This document shows positions 34,795 through 43,765 of a stretch of 64,000 nucleotides of DNA, in pieces. The DNA comes from Kluyvera genomosp. 1 (GTDB lineage: Bacteria > Pseudomonadota > Gammaproteobacteria > Enterobacterales > Enterobacteriaceae). The notes below the pieces were generated by a model that ran no database searches, was not told the DNA's origin, and saw only the letters and a list, made by a program, of their open reading frames with translations. How positions within the stretch are numbered: position 1 is the first letter of the stretch; each line of letters starts with the position of its first letter. The translations under genes and the position numbers were made by a program. Location: positions 18,815-82,814 of the forward strand of contig NZ_LGHZ01000037.1 in the NCBI RefSeq assembly GCF_001266615.1, given 5' to 3'.

Positions 34795-35562
34795 CATTTC
34801 CGTCCATTGACTTCCGTTTTTAATATTTCCCCATTTTGGTGCAATCCCATCCTCAAATTGATAGATAAGGGATAACACGAGATTTATGTTGTATGGAGTG
34901 ACCCGGGTATGTTCCGTAACTAATGGCGAACAGGTTTCAATGAGGTTGAAACCGGAGTATTTACTGAATAATGCCAGGTGTGGTTCAACTTCGTTAACAA
35001 ACTGTTGGTCCTGAGGGGAGGTAAACAAGTATATGTTTCTATTTGTTGTTTTGTCATGTTTTATTATTCCAGGAAGATAATGGTCGAGTATAAATACCTT
35101 TTCAGGGCTGGATTTCCCCATCATGTTGCGTCCGACAGGTTCCCAGTGACCGCTGGAAACATAACTTCCAATCCTAAATTGAGGCACGCATGAAATAATA
35201 TTTTCGATTTTATGTTTGATGCCATAATAGAGTGATGCACTCCCGCCTTTGGATGCGCCTAATATTGAGGTGTATTTGGGTTTTACCGTATCGATAATGG
35301 CATCGATAAGCGTACTAACACCTTTCTCAATATCAAATTTCATATTATTACAAAGGTAGTAGGCTGGAAGACCATTGAAGTCATCTTTGATCCACACGAT
35401 TGTGGAACGGCAATGCGCAAGCATATCAAAGTCATAAATTGTAGGGTCAGGAAGGTTAAAACCTGACATAACGATTAAAAGATGCTGGCAATCATACTTA
35501 GGCGTTTGCAGACGATAATGGATTTCCAGACCTGGCTGGGCTTTGAAAACACGCTCTATCAT
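34780..35562 (-). CDS. Alpha/beta-hydrolase-like protein in the lfgAMN operon
   Basis: A 260-residue protein with an alpha/beta-hydrolase nucleophile elbow, GASKGG, near residue 103, and candidate acid and histidine residues later (SPQDQQF near 180; TEHTR near 217). The overall pattern recalls XcbB/CpsF- and Asp2-like proteins associated with capsule or adhesin glycan acylation/deacylation. It is markedly AT-rich. It lies 24 bases downstream of lfgN on the same strand, so it would be read with lfgA-lfgM-lfgN, facing the decoration genes on the other strand. A role in trimming or acylating the flagellin decoration is inference. Confidence 0.65.
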   Translation of the reverse strand: MIERVFKAQPGLEIHYRLQTPKYDCQHLLIVMSGFNLPDPTIYDFDMLAHCRSTIVWIKDDFNGLPAYYLCNNMKFDIEKGVSTLIDAIIDTVKPKYTSILGASKGGSASLYYGIKHKIENIISCVPQFRIGSYVSSGHWEPVGRNMMGKSSPEKVFILDHYLPGIIKHDKTTNRNIYLFTSPQDQQFVNEVEPHLALFSKYSGFNLIETCSPLVTEHTRVTPYNINLVLSLIYQFEDGIAPKWGNIKNGSQWTEMNKQG

Positions 35563-35586
35563 AACTGTATTTCTATCACGACGATG

Positions 35587-36024
35587 TTACCCCTGCTGAT
35601 ACAACCAGTTCTCAGGCTCGCTAATATTCATCATATTATTCAGAATGTCCTGCTGCATGCTCAGCAGCGCGCCGTTGTATTCGTTAGCGGTTTGGCAATC
35701 TAAAGCCTGCTGCTGCAGCCCTTGCCATAGTGCGGAAACCGACGCGCGATGGACTTCTGGCAGACGAGCGATAAGCGCCTGCATACCTTCAGTATTGGCA
35801 TCGATACCCAGCTGATTCAGGATTTGGTAGCGCTGTTGGCTGCTTTGCGATAACAACTGGTACTGCGCCATAATCTGCACGTTGAGTGCGTCCAGCGCTA
35901 CCGCATCGCGGGCAACGATATGATGGCGCTGTTTTTCGAGCAGCGTGGTCAGGACATGGTAGTGTTGACGATCTTCAGCCATGTCCTGAATCAGTGTTTT
36001 AACGCGCTGGGTGGCGTTAGTCAT
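35587..36024 (-). CDS. lfgN: Lateral flagellar chaperone FlgN-type
   Basis: A 145-residue helical protein of the FlgN family, the export chaperone for the hook-filament junction proteins (LfgK and LfgL here). It is 3 bases downstream of lfgM in the lfgAMN order, as in primary flagellar loci. Confidence 0.9.
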   Translation of the reverse strand: MTNATQRVKTLIQDMAEDRQHYHVLTTLLEKQRHHIVARDAVALDALNVQIMAQYQLLSQSSQQRYQILNQLGIDANTEGMQALIARLPEVHRASVSALWQGLQQQALDCQTANEYNGALLSMQQDILNNMMNISEPENWLYQQG

Positions 36025-36027
36025 ATA

Positions 36028-36300
36028 TTACCTCTGGAAATACTTCTGCATCGCATCAGTTAGCGAGTCTATGTTTACGGCAATTTTGCCGCTGCTGATT
36101 GCATCTTTCATTTCGGCGACGCGCGCCATATCCACTTCCGGCAGCGTACTCAGCTGCGTTTGTGCATCACCCAGAACCGGGTCGATGGCGGCACTGCGCG
36201 TGATGCTGGTTCCTTCCTGCGCCACGGTGCGGGTTTGCTCCGCGCTGCTGGCTTTATTGATTGCCGTCGTCAGGTTGTACTGTGTAGGTGCTACTTTCAT
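36028..36300 (-). CDS. lfgM: Lateral flagellar anti-sigma factor FlgM-type
   Basis: A 90-residue FlgM-family anti-sigma factor. The C-terminal half (about 50-90; RVAEMKDAISSGKIAVNIDSLTDAM) is the sigma-28-binding region. It should hold LafS inactive until hook completion allows its export through the lateral apparatus. It is followed by lfgN; lfgA lies 131 bases upstream, a gap in which no clear promoter was seen. Confidence 0.92.
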   Translation of the reverse strand: MKVAPTQYNLTTAINKASSAEQTRTVAQEGTSITRSAAIDPVLGDAQTQLSTLPEVDMARVAEMKDAISSGKIAVNIDSLTDAMQKYFQR

Positions 36301-36431
36301 CGCTTTGCCCTCGTTCTCATATTTTGTTGTGGTTGCGTATGAACCTTGCCATGCGGAAGACCGACTTCCTATGCCCTTGTGAGTAAAGAGCGGCCAGGGA
36401 GAGGGGCAACTTAAACGGCGATGAAAGATTT

Positions 36432-37223
36432 TTACTGGCCACTGGCATACACCATGTTGACCACGCCGGTATCCGCGACGATAGCGCTCACGATGCGCCC
36501 GCTGCTCTCATTTTTCACTTTAATGATTTCGCCCTTACGCCCTTTCTTCATGGCTTCACCCATGGTGCGGGCCTCAACGCCGTTTTGCTCGGCAATCATC
36601 AGCACGCGCTGCCCACGATCGACCAGCGTTGGGGAGTCGAGCTGATTGGTGGTGATGGGCTGTCTGTCGCGGATGCGACGTTTTACCGTCATCCCCATCA
36701 CATCATCCGGTTTGGTGATGTATTCGCCGCGGGTACTGCTGATGTTGATTTTCTTAATCGTAATGCTGCTGGCGGAAATGACCTGACCGCGTTCAAGCGT
36801 GTTATTGGCTACGACTACCGGCAGATAGATATCCGGTTTTACCGTCACCGAAATATCCCAACCGTTCGCGCCCTCGCAGCGGACATCAAAACGCAGTCGA
36901 TTGATATCAAGGCGATCGCTGCCGGGAATCGATACGGCAGGCTCCTGGTGGCAGACAGCATACTGCGACGCCTCAGAAGGAATAAACAGATTCATCTTCG
37001 CCTGATAATCGGGCCACTGACGGCGTTTGGCTTCCTGGCGAATGATATCCGCCGCGTGTAGCTGAACCGCGACATGGATTTGCTTGCGGGCGTTGGCTGG
37101 GCTTGAGGTATTGGCGGACACCATCGCTGTGCCGCAAAGCGTAAGCAGGAAAAAGCCAAAGAGGAAGCGGAAATGCCGTTTCACCCTGGCATGAAGGAAA
37201 TTCAAAAAATCGTTATTAATCAT
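36432..37223 (-). CDS. lfgA: Lateral flagellar P-ring assembly protein FlgA-type
   Basis: A 263-residue periplasmic chaperone for P-ring assembly. The N-terminus has a hydrophobic signal-type segment (about 19-37) after a long basic stretch; the C-terminal SAF domain (about 140-260) includes the RQPITTNQLDSPTLVDRG stretch. It heads the leftward lfgAMN-hydrolase operon and diverges from lfgB. Confidence 0.92.
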   Translation of the reverse strand: MINNDFLNFLHARVKRHFRFLFGFFLLTLCGTAMVSANTSSPANARKQIHVAVQLHAADIIRQEAKRRQWPDYQAKMNLFIPSEASQYAVCHQEPAVSIPGSDRLDINRLRFDVRCEGANGWDISVTVKPDIYLPVVVANNTLERGQVISASSITIKKINISSTRGEYITKPDDVMGMTVKRRIRDRQPITTNQLDSPTLVDRGQRVLMIAEQNGVEARTMGEAMKKGRKGEIIKVKNESSGRIVSAIVADTGVVNMVYASGQ

Positions 37224-37236
37224 GTAATTAAAACCT

Positions 37237-37252
37237 TGGCATGAATATTGCT
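37237..37252 (+). promoter_or_regulatory. Sigma-54 promoter of the lfgB operon
   Basis: TGGCATGAATATTGCT matches the sigma-54 consensus (TGGCAcG-N4-TTGCW) at all but one conserved position, with exact 12-base GG-to-GC spacing. The start of transcription is predicted near 37263, 38 bases before lfgB. LafK is the likely activator. Confidence 0.85.
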
Positions 37253-37300
37253 ATAAGAATTCGCAGATCATGCAGGTTTAGCATCACGAGGGTGTGAATT

Positions 37301-37660
37301 GTGAGTATTACTTTTGACAAAGCATTGGGCGTTCATCCACAGGCTGTAGCACTTCGACTTTCCCGAGCAGAGTTGCTGTCAGCGAACCTGGCGAACGTAG
37401 ATACCCCCAACTTCCAGGCTAAAGATATTGATTTTGCCTCCGAGATGCAACGTTCACGTTCGAGTTTTTCAATGGGAGCGATGCCGTCGGCACCGGAGGA
37501 AATGTATCGCGTGCCTTACCAACCTTCTTCGGACGGCAACACCGTTTCATTGAATGTTGAGCAGGCCGAGTTTGCGAAAAACACCCAGGACTATCAGATG
37601 AGCCTGGCATTTTTAAACATGAAGTTCACTGGTCTGAAACAGGCCATTGAAGGCAAGTAA
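37301..37660 (+). CDS. lfgB: Lateral flagellar proximal rod protein FlgB-type
   Basis: A 119-residue rod protein with the N-terminal rod/hook motif around residues 25-45 (SANLANVDTPNFQAKDIDF). It is the first gene of the long rod-hook operon that runs through lfgL and lafW, behind a sigma-54 promoter. Translation begins at GTG. Confidence 0.94.
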   Translation: MSITFDKALGVHPQAVALRLSRAELLSANLANVDTPNFQAKDIDFASEMQRSRSSFSMGAMPSAPEEMYRVPYQPSSDGNTVSLNVEQAEFAKNTQDYQMSLAFLNMKFTGLKQAIEGK

Positions 37661-37682
37661 TCGACGTAGGTAACCACGGAAT

Positions 37683-38108
37683 ATGGCTTTTTCAGATATC
37701 TACCGCGTTTCAGGATCGGCGATGACGGCGCAAACCGTTCGTCTGAACACCATCGCCAGTAACCTCGCCAACGCGGAAACCGCTTCGGCAACGGAAACTG
37801 GCACCTATAAAGCCCGTCGTCCGGTATTTGCGGCGGTTTATAAGAACGATGAGTTGATGAATGACCGTGCCCTGACCGGCGCTCGCGTTCAGGTGATGGA
37901 CGTGGTTGAGACCGGAAACGCGGTGCAGCGGTATGAACCGAACAACCCGATGGCCAGTGACGACGGCTACGTTTACTACCCGGATGTCAACGTGGTGGAA
38001 GAGATGGCGGACATGATGTCGGCCTCACGCGGTTTCGAAACCAACGTGGAAGTTCTTAACAGTATTAAAAGCATGCAGCAAAGCCTGCTGCGACTCGGAG
38101 AAGCGTAA
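37683..38108 (+). CDS. lfgC: Lateral flagellar proximal rod protein FlgC-type
   Basis: A 141-residue rod protein with the N-terminal motif NTIASNLANAETASATETGTYKARR region and the conserved C-terminal MMSASRGFETNVEVLNS segment. It lies 22 bases after lfgB and 2 bases before lfgD. Confidence 0.95.
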   Translation: MAFSDIYRVSGSAMTAQTVRLNTIASNLANAETASATETGTYKARRPVFAAVYKNDELMNDRALTGARVQVMDVVETGNAVQRYEPNNPMASDDGYVYYPDVNVVEEMADMMSASRGFETNVEVLNSIKSMQQSLLRLGEA

Positions 38109-38110
38109 GC

Positions 38111-38785
38111 ATGAACGTAGATACCTCGTATACCGACAGCCGCAACGGTAGCTCAACCAGCGGTGTGGCGAGTAATAGCACGGCCTCTGGGATGAACACC
38201 ATGTTTATGCAGCTGCTGGTCGCGCAGATCCAAAACCAGGATCCGCTGAACCCGACGGACGGTACGGAGTACGTGAGCCAGCTGGCACAGCTGACGCAGG
38301 TGCAGTCGATGGAAACCATGTCTCAGCTGATGGCCAACAGCTCCGTGCTGATGGACAACCTGCAAACGCTGACCACCGGCAATCTGGTTGGGCAGCACGT
38401 GATGGTGCAGGCCGATTCGATTCAAAGCGATGGCGAAACCTCGCTGGATGGGCGTCTTACTCTGGATCACGCCGCTAACGTGGTCACCGTGATCGTCAAA
38501 GACTCTGCGGGCGTTGAGCACAAAATTGAGTTGGGCAAACAGGAAGCGGGCCAGGTGGACTTCACCATTGACCCGGAAGAACTGGGCCTGAGTGAAGGGA
38601 AATATACCCTCAGCGTGGTGACCGACACCGGTGAAGAGAACGTGCCGATTGAAATGGGTGGCGTGGTCAGCAACGTGCGTATTCCGCTGGATGGCAGCTC
38701 TACCGTGCTGAATATCAACGGCCTGGGCGAAATCGCCTATAACAACATTACCCAGTTTGGCTCTGCCTCAAAGAACAAAGCCTGA
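38111..38785 (+). CDS. lfgD: Lateral flagellar hook-capping protein FlgD-type
   Basis: A 224-residue hook scaffold protein. The conserved N-terminal segment MFMQLLVAQIQNQDPLNPTDGTEYVSQLAQ (about 33-62) is clear, followed by Tudor-like and FN3-like domains. It caps the growing hook and is later replaced by LfgK. Confidence 0.95.
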   Translation: MNVDTSYTDSRNGSSTSGVASNSTASGMNTMFMQLLVAQIQNQDPLNPTDGTEYVSQLAQLTQVQSMETMSQLMANSSVLMDNLQTLTTGNLVGQHVMVQADSIQSDGETSLDGRLTLDHAANVVTVIVKDSAGVEHKIELGKQEAGQVDFTIDPEELGLSEGKYTLSVVTDTGEENVPIEMGGVVSNVRIPLDGSSTVLNINGLGEIAYNNITQFGSASKNKA

Positions 38786-38821
38786 AGTGAATCAGGTCTC
38801 TACATTTAACAGGAATGATTT

Positions 38822-40027
38822 ATGAGTTTTAGTATTGCAACTTCCGGCCTGAACGCCGTGACCGAACAGCTGAACGCTATCTCTAACAACATTGCCAACT
38901 CCGGCACCGTCGGCTTTAAGTCTGGCCGCGCCGAGTTCTCCGCGCTGTACGCAGAAAGTCAGCCGCTGGGTGTGGGCGTGACCGGTATTACCCAGAGCAT
39001 CACCAAAGGGGGAAGTATCGCTTCCACCGGTACCGCGCTGGATTTGGCGATTAACGGCAACGGCTTCTTTATGGTTCGCGACAGCGCTGGCACCACGGCT
39101 TATACCCGCGCGGGCTACTTCGGTACCGACAGCAACGGTAACCTGATCAACAACCAGGGCATGTATATGCAGGGCTATCCGGTGGATGCCAACGGTACGC
39201 TGCAGGTGGGTACCATCGGTAACCTGACCATCAGCAGCGGCTCTATTCCTGCAAAAGCGACCGAGAGCATCGACTTTACGGCGAACCTGGATGCGCGAGC
39301 GGAAGTGCCGGCGACGTCCCCGTTCGACCCGAAAGACAACACGACCTACAACAACTCCTACACCACCCAGGTTTATGATTCCCTGGGCCGTGAACACACC
39401 ATGAACCAGTACTTTGTGAAAACCGGTGAGAATGAGTGGGAAGTTCACTACTACATGGATGACCAGCCAGTCACTGATGCCAATGGCGCGAATCAGGTGC
39501 AGAAAATGACTTTCAACAGTCAGGGCATTCTGACCGATCCAAGCGGCGCAGTTGATTTATCCGCCGCCATTCCAGGTGCGGATAATATTGATATCAAGCT
39601 GACCTACAACAACACCACCCAGTACGGTTCTGACTTCTCCGTCAGCAAAAACAAAGGCGATGGCTATGCTTCCGGCGAACGTACCGGCCAGGCCATCGAC
39701 GAAGACGGCAGCGTCTATGCCACCTTCTCCAACGGCGAACGTCTGCTGCAGGGCCAACTGGTGCTGGCGAACTTCACTAACCCGAACGGCCTGCAGTCGC
39801 AGGACGGCACCACCTGGGCGCAAACCGCCAGCTCCGGTGCGCCGCTGACCGGGGCGCCGGGCACCGGCCTGCTGGGTTCTATCGTCTCTGGGGCGCTGGA
39901 GTCTTCGAACGTCGACCTGACCTCCGAGCTGGTTGGCCTGATGACCGCGCAGCGTAACTACCAGGCGAATACCAAAGTGATCAGCACCAATGACAGCATG
40001 ATGAACGCGCTGTTCCAGGCCGTGTAA
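38822..40027 (+). CDS. lfgE: Lateral flagellar hook protein FlgE-type
   Basis: A 401-residue hook subunit with the N-terminal motif SNNIANSGTVGFKSGRAEF (about 23-41) and the C-terminal LTSELVGLMTAQRNYQANTKVIS motif. Length equals E. coli FlgE. Its last base overlaps the first of lfgF. Confidence 0.96.
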   Translation: MSFSIATSGLNAVTEQLNAISNNIANSGTVGFKSGRAEFSALYAESQPLGVGVTGITQSITKGGSIASTGTALDLAINGNGFFMVRDSAGTTAYTRAGYFGTDSNGNLINNQGMYMQGYPVDANGTLQVGTIGNLTISSGSIPAKATESIDFTANLDARAEVPATSPFDPKDNTTYNNSYTTQVYDSLGREHTMNQYFVKTGENEWEVHYYMDDQPVTDANGANQVQKMTFNSQGILTDPSGAVDLSAAIPGADNIDIKLTYNNTTQYGSDFSVSKNKGDGYASGERTGQAIDEDGSVYATFSNGERLLQGQLVLANFTNPNGLQSQDGTTWAQTASSGAPLTGAPGTGLLGSIVSGALESSNVDLTSELVGLMTAQRNYQANTKVISTNDSMMNALFQAV

Positions 40028-40758
40028 TGGATCGTTTAATTTTTACCGCCGTCAGCGGTGCGTCGCGGAGCCTGTCTCAACAGGAGATCCACGCCAACAA
40101 CCTGGCGAACGTCAACACCGAAGGTTTTCGCAGCGATCTCGACAATGCGCTGACCCAGCAGGTTAACGGGGAAGGCTATGCCTCCCGTTATCTGGCCGAG
40201 CCGACGCAGGGTGGCGTGAATATGGCACCCGGTGCGGTGAGGGAAACCGGGCGCGACCTGGATATCGCCGTCAAAGGCGATGGCCTGATTACGCTGCGCA
40301 GCGGCAATCGTGAGGTCTACACCCGAAATGGGCAGATTGATGTGAACGCTGAAGGTGAGCTGTCGGTGAACGGTCTGCCGCTCGAAGGTGATAACGGCCC
40401 AATCGTACTGCCGCCGTTCTCCTCTGTGGCGATTGGTGAAGACGGGGTCATCACCATTGTGCCTGACGACGGTGATATTGCCGCGCCGATGGACGTTGAC
40501 CGCGTCAAGCTGGTGAACATTCCCGCCAATGAGCTACGTAAAAATGAAGCTGGCTATCTGGTGACCAACGCCGTGGTCAACCCACGTGATGAAGACGTCA
40601 CGGTCGCGGCCGGGCATCTGGAGTCGGCCAACGTGTCGGCTATCAATGAGATGGTCTCCAGCATTGCGTTAAACCGCCAGTTCGAAGCACAAATCAAGAT
40701 GATGAAAGCGGCGGAAGACCTTGCTACCGCCGGTAACCGCTTGATTCGCGGCTCCTGA
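40027..40758 (+). CDS. lfgF: Lateral flagellar proximal rod protein FlgF-type
   Basis: A 243-residue rod protein with the N-terminal HANNLANVNTEGFRSDLDNAL motif and C-terminal SAINEMVSSIALNRQFEAQIKMM. It overlaps lfgE by one base and precedes lfgG by 21 bases. Confidence 0.95.
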   Translation: MDRLIFTAVSGASRSLSQQEIHANNLANVNTEGFRSDLDNALTQQVNGEGYASRYLAEPTQGGVNMAPGAVRETGRDLDIAVKGDGLITLRSGNREVYTRNGQIDVNAEGELSVNGLPLEGDNGPIVLPPFSSVAIGEDGVITIVPDDGDIAAPMDVDRVKLVNIPANELRKNEAGYLVTNAVVNPRDEDVTVAAGHLESANVSAINEMVSSIALNRQFEAQIKMMKAAEDLATAGNRLIRGS

Positions 40759-40779
40759 TAATACGATTAAGGAACACAG

Positions 40780-41565
40780 ATGAATCCCGCTTTATGGATC
40801 AGTAAAACTGGCTTAGCGGCGCAGGACGCCAAAATGACCGCCATTTCCAACAACCTGGCGAACGTTAACACCACCAGTTTTAAACGTGACCGCGCCATGT
40901 TCGCCGATCTGTTCTATCAGAATCAGCGCACGCCGGGCGGCCAGCTTGACCAGAACAACGTCTCGCCAACCGGTATTCAGTATGGTACCGGCGTGAAGAT
41001 TGTCGGCACCCAGAAAGAGTTCACCGTCGGCAGCATCCAGAACACTGGGCAGAGCCTGGACGTGGCGATCTCCGGCCAGGGCTTCTTCCAGGTGGAAACC
41101 GCCACCGGCGATATCGCCTATACCCGTGCGGGTAACCTGCAGAAAACCCCGGAAGGCGTGCTCACCAATGCGCAGGGCCTGCCGTTGATCCCACAGATTG
41201 AGCTGCCGGACAACGTCAAAGATATCCAGATTGGTAAAGACGGCACCATCACCGCCACCGTGGCAGGTGAGGCGGATGCGGTTGAGCTGGGTCAGCTGAC
41301 GCTGGTGAACTTCGTCAATCCGGCCGGTCTGGAAGCCATCGGTGGCAACCTGTATCTCGAAACTGCGGCCAGCGGTGAAGCGGTAGAGGGTGTTCCGGGT
41401 GAAGAGGCATTTGGCCAGCTGGAGCAGGGTTCTCTGGAAGGATCCAACGTGCAGGTTGTTGAAGAGATGGTCGATATGATCACCGTTCAACGTGCCTATG
41501 AAATGAACGCCAAAATGGTTTCTGCCGCAGACGACATGCTGAAGTTTGTCACGCAGTCGATGTAA
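40780..41565 (+). CDS. lfgG: Lateral flagellar distal rod protein FlgG-type
   Basis: A 261-residue distal rod protein, nearly the same length as E. coli FlgG (260), with ISNNLANVNTTSFKRDRAMFADL near residues 22-44 and the VEEMVDMITVQRAYEMNAKM C-terminal motif. Both are strongly conserved. Confidence 0.96.
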   Translation: MNPALWISKTGLAAQDAKMTAISNNLANVNTTSFKRDRAMFADLFYQNQRTPGGQLDQNNVSPTGIQYGTGVKIVGTQKEFTVGSIQNTGQSLDVAISGQGFFQVETATGDIAYTRAGNLQKTPEGVLTNAQGLPLIPQIELPDNVKDIQIGKDGTITATVAGEADAVELGQLTLVNFVNPAGLEAIGGNLYLETAASGEAVEGVPGEEAFGQLEQGSLEGSNVQVVEEMVDMITVQRAYEMNAKMVSAADDMLKFVTQSM

Positions 41566-41580
41566 TGGCAGGGCAGTAAA

Positions 41581-42255
41581 GTGAAAGCGATGAAAAAGCA
41601 GGTAGCAATGGGTTTGCTCGTGCTGGCACTGGCGGGCTGTGAAAGCCCGGCACTGCTGGTGCAAAAGGACGACGCGGCGTACGCGCCGCCGGAAGATTTT
41701 TCCATGCCTGACACCAAGGTGCGCGGCGGTGGGGTCTACAACAGCGGCTATAACTGGTCGCTGATCCAGGACCGACGCGCCTACCGTATCGGTGACATCC
41801 TGACGGTGAAGCTGGATGAATCGACGCAGGCAAGTAAGCAGGCGCGGACAAACTTCGGCAAGAAGAACGATGTGTCGATGGGCATCCCGGAGGCCTTCGG
41901 CCACTCGGTCGACAAGCTCTCGGGCACGGTCGATGGTAGCCGCAACTTCAACGGCAGTGCCACGTCGCAGCAGCAAAACAGCCTACGAGGCGCTATCACC
42001 GTGGCGGTTTATAAAGTGCTGCCTAATGGCGTGCTGGCGATCCGCGGCGAAAAATGGCTCACCCTCAATCAGGGCGATGAGTATATGCGCGTGACGGGGT
42101 TGGTACGTGCCGACGATATCGAGCGCGATAACTCCATTTCGTCGCAGCGTATTGCTAACGCCCGCATCTCTTATGCCGGTCGCGGTGCGCTGAGCGATGC
42201 GAATGCCGCCGGTTGGCTGGTGCGCTTCTTTAACCATCCGCTGTTCCCAATCTGA
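41581..42255 (+). CDS. lfgH: Lateral flagellar L-ring lipoprotein FlgH-type
   Basis: A 224-residue outer membrane lipoprotein with a signal peptide and lipobox LALAGC (Cys20). It forms the L-ring bushing with LfgI's P-ring. The FlgH-typical segments [27 protein letters not shown] and [27 protein letters not shown] are present. The GTG at 41581 or the ATG at 41590 could be the start. Confidence 0.95.
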   Translation: MKAMKKQVAMGLLVLALAGCESPALLVQKDDAAYAPPEDFSMPDTKVRGGGVYNSGYNWSLIQDRRAYRIGDILTVKLDESTQASKQARTNFGKKNDVSMGIPEAFGHSVDKLSGTVDGSRNFNGSATSQQQNSLRGAITVAVYKVLPNGVLAIRGEKWLTLNQGDEYMRVTGLVRADDIERDNSISSQRIANARISYAGRGALSDANAAGWLVRFFNHPLFPI

Positions 42256-42266
42256 CGGAGGCCAAG

Positions 42267-43358
42267 ATGTTTAAACCTATTCTGTTGCTGCTGAGCCTCT
42301 TTTGCGCCACCGCGATTGCGCAGCCATTACGTGACGTGGTGGATATTCAGGGTGTTCGTGGTAACCAACTTATCGGCTATAGCCTGGTCGTCGGCCTTGA
42401 CGGTACCGGCGATAAAAATCAGGTGAAATTCACCAGCCAGTCGGTCACCAATATGCTGCGCCAGTTCGGCGTACAGCTGCCGGCAAAAATTGACCCGAAA
42501 GTGAAGAACGTGGCCGCCGTGGCCATCAGTGCGACGCTGCCGCCGGGCTACTCGCTCGGTCAGAGCATTGACGTCACCGTGTCTTCTATTGGTGATGCGA
42601 AAAGCCTGCGCGGCGGTACGTTGCTGCTGACCCAGCTGCGCGGCGCCGACGGCGAAGTTTACGCGTTAGCGCAGGGCAACGTGGTGGTTGGCGGCGTGAA
42701 GGCCGAAGGCAACAGCGGCTCTAGCGTGACGATCAATACGCCAACCGTCGGCCGTGTGCCAAACGGTGGCTCGGTTGAACGCGAGATTGCCAGCGATTTC
42801 CAGCAAGAGCCAATGGTGATGCTGAATATCAAGCGTCCGAGCTTTAAAACCGCCAACAGCGTGGCGCTGGCGCTGAACAATGCGTTTGGCGCAGGCACGG
42901 CAACGGCACAGAGCGCAACCAACGTGGCGGTGCGCGCGCCAATGGGCGCCGGTGCCCGCGTGGCCTTTATGTCGGCGCTGGAAGATGTTCAGGTGAATGC
43001 CGCCAAACAACCGCCGCGCGTGGTGTTTAACGCGCGCACCGGTACCGTGGTGATCGGTGATGGCGTGATTGTCCGCGCCGCCGCGGTTTCGCATGGCAAT
43101 CTGACCGTGACTATTCGTGAATCCTCCAACGTCAGCCAGCCGAATGCCTTCGGTCAGGGCCAGACGGTGGTGACGCCTGAGAGTGACGTCAGCGTCAATC
43201 GTGGTCGTGGACAAATGGTGACCATTGCCGCCGGGACCAGCCTGCGCAGTATCGTGAATACGCTTAACAGCCTGGGCGCCGCGCCGGACGACACCATGGC
43301 TATCCTGCAGGCGCTGCATGAAGCGGGCGCACTCGATGCTGAACTGGTGGTGATGTAA
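42267..43358 (+). CDS. lfgI: Lateral flagellar P-ring protein FlgI-type
   Basis: A 363-residue periplasmic P-ring subunit with a signal peptide (residues 1-18) and the conserved [28 protein letters not shown] region (about 38-66). Length matches E. coli FlgI (365). It shares one base with lfgJ. Confidence 0.96.
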   Translation: MFKPILLLLSLFCATAIAQPLRDVVDIQGVRGNQLIGYSLVVGLDGTGDKNQVKFTSQSVTNMLRQFGVQLPAKIDPKVKNVAAVAISATLPPGYSLGQSIDVTVSSIGDAKSLRGGTLLLTQLRGADGEVYALAQGNVVVGGVKAEGNSGSSVTINTPTVGRVPNGGSVEREIASDFQQEPMVMLNIKRPSFKTANSVALALNNAFGAGTATAQSATNVAVRAPMGAGARVAFMSALEDVQVNAAKQPPRVVFNARTGTVVIGDGVIVRAAAVSHGNLTVTIRESSNVSQPNAFGQGQTVVTPESDVSVNRGRGQMVTIAAGTSLRSIVNTLNSLGAAPDDTMAILQALHEAGALDAELVVM

Positions 43359-43765
43359 TGCTAAACGCCATTAACCGCCAAACGTCCGTGCTGCCCGGCG
43401 ATATCACCGGTCAGGTCAAAGCGCAAAACCTGGAGCAGGCTGCCGAGCAGTTTGAAGCGCTGATGCTGCGTTCCATGCTTTCGCAAATGCGTAAAGCCGC
43501 TGATGTGCTGGGGGAAGATAATCCTTTCAACAGCAAACAGCAGCGAATGATGCGTGATTTCTATGATGACAAGATGGCGTCGCAGCTGGCCTCCCAGCGC
43601 AGCACCGGCATTACCCAGATGATCATCAATCAGCTGTCACCTCAGGTGGCGACGCCACTTAAGAATGAGGCGGATGCGGCCGCTTTACAGGGACAACCGC
43701 AAGAACTTAAAACGCCCGTCGTTCCCGTGACCCGTAGGGCAGGAGTAAGCCATGAGTATGATTAA
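43358..43765 (+). CDS. lfgJ: Lateral flagellar FlgJ-type rod scaffold, without muramidase domain
   Basis: A 135-residue protein matching only the N-terminal rod-cap half of FlgJ (EQAAEQFEALMLRSMLSQMRKA near 27-48). E. coli FlgJ is 313 residues and carries a C-terminal glucosaminidase; that half is absent here. The peptidoglycan-opening step must come from another enzyme. The gene overlaps lfgK by 14 bases, so this is its natural end and not a frameshift. Confidence 0.93.
   Translation: MLNAINRQTSVLPGDITGQVKAQNLEQAAEQFEALMLRSMLSQMRKAADVLGEDNPFNSKQQRMMRDFYDDKMASQLASQRSTGITQMIINQLSPQVATPLKNEADAAALQGQPQELKTPVVPVTRRAGVSHEYD

Noticed and set aside
36301..36431. Sigma-54 promoter for lfgM
   Set aside because: TGGCA and a downstream GC occur on the minus strand, but the GG-to-GC spacing is 14 bases, not 12.
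40813..41976. 387-codon open frame on the minus strand
   Set aside because: It lies antisense to lfgG and lfgH, which have clear family motifs; the reverse frame is open because of codon bias in GC-rich genes.
42666..43319. 217-codon minus-strand open frame
   Set aside because: Antisense to lfgI, with His/Arg-rich low-complexity translation and no ribosome-binding site.
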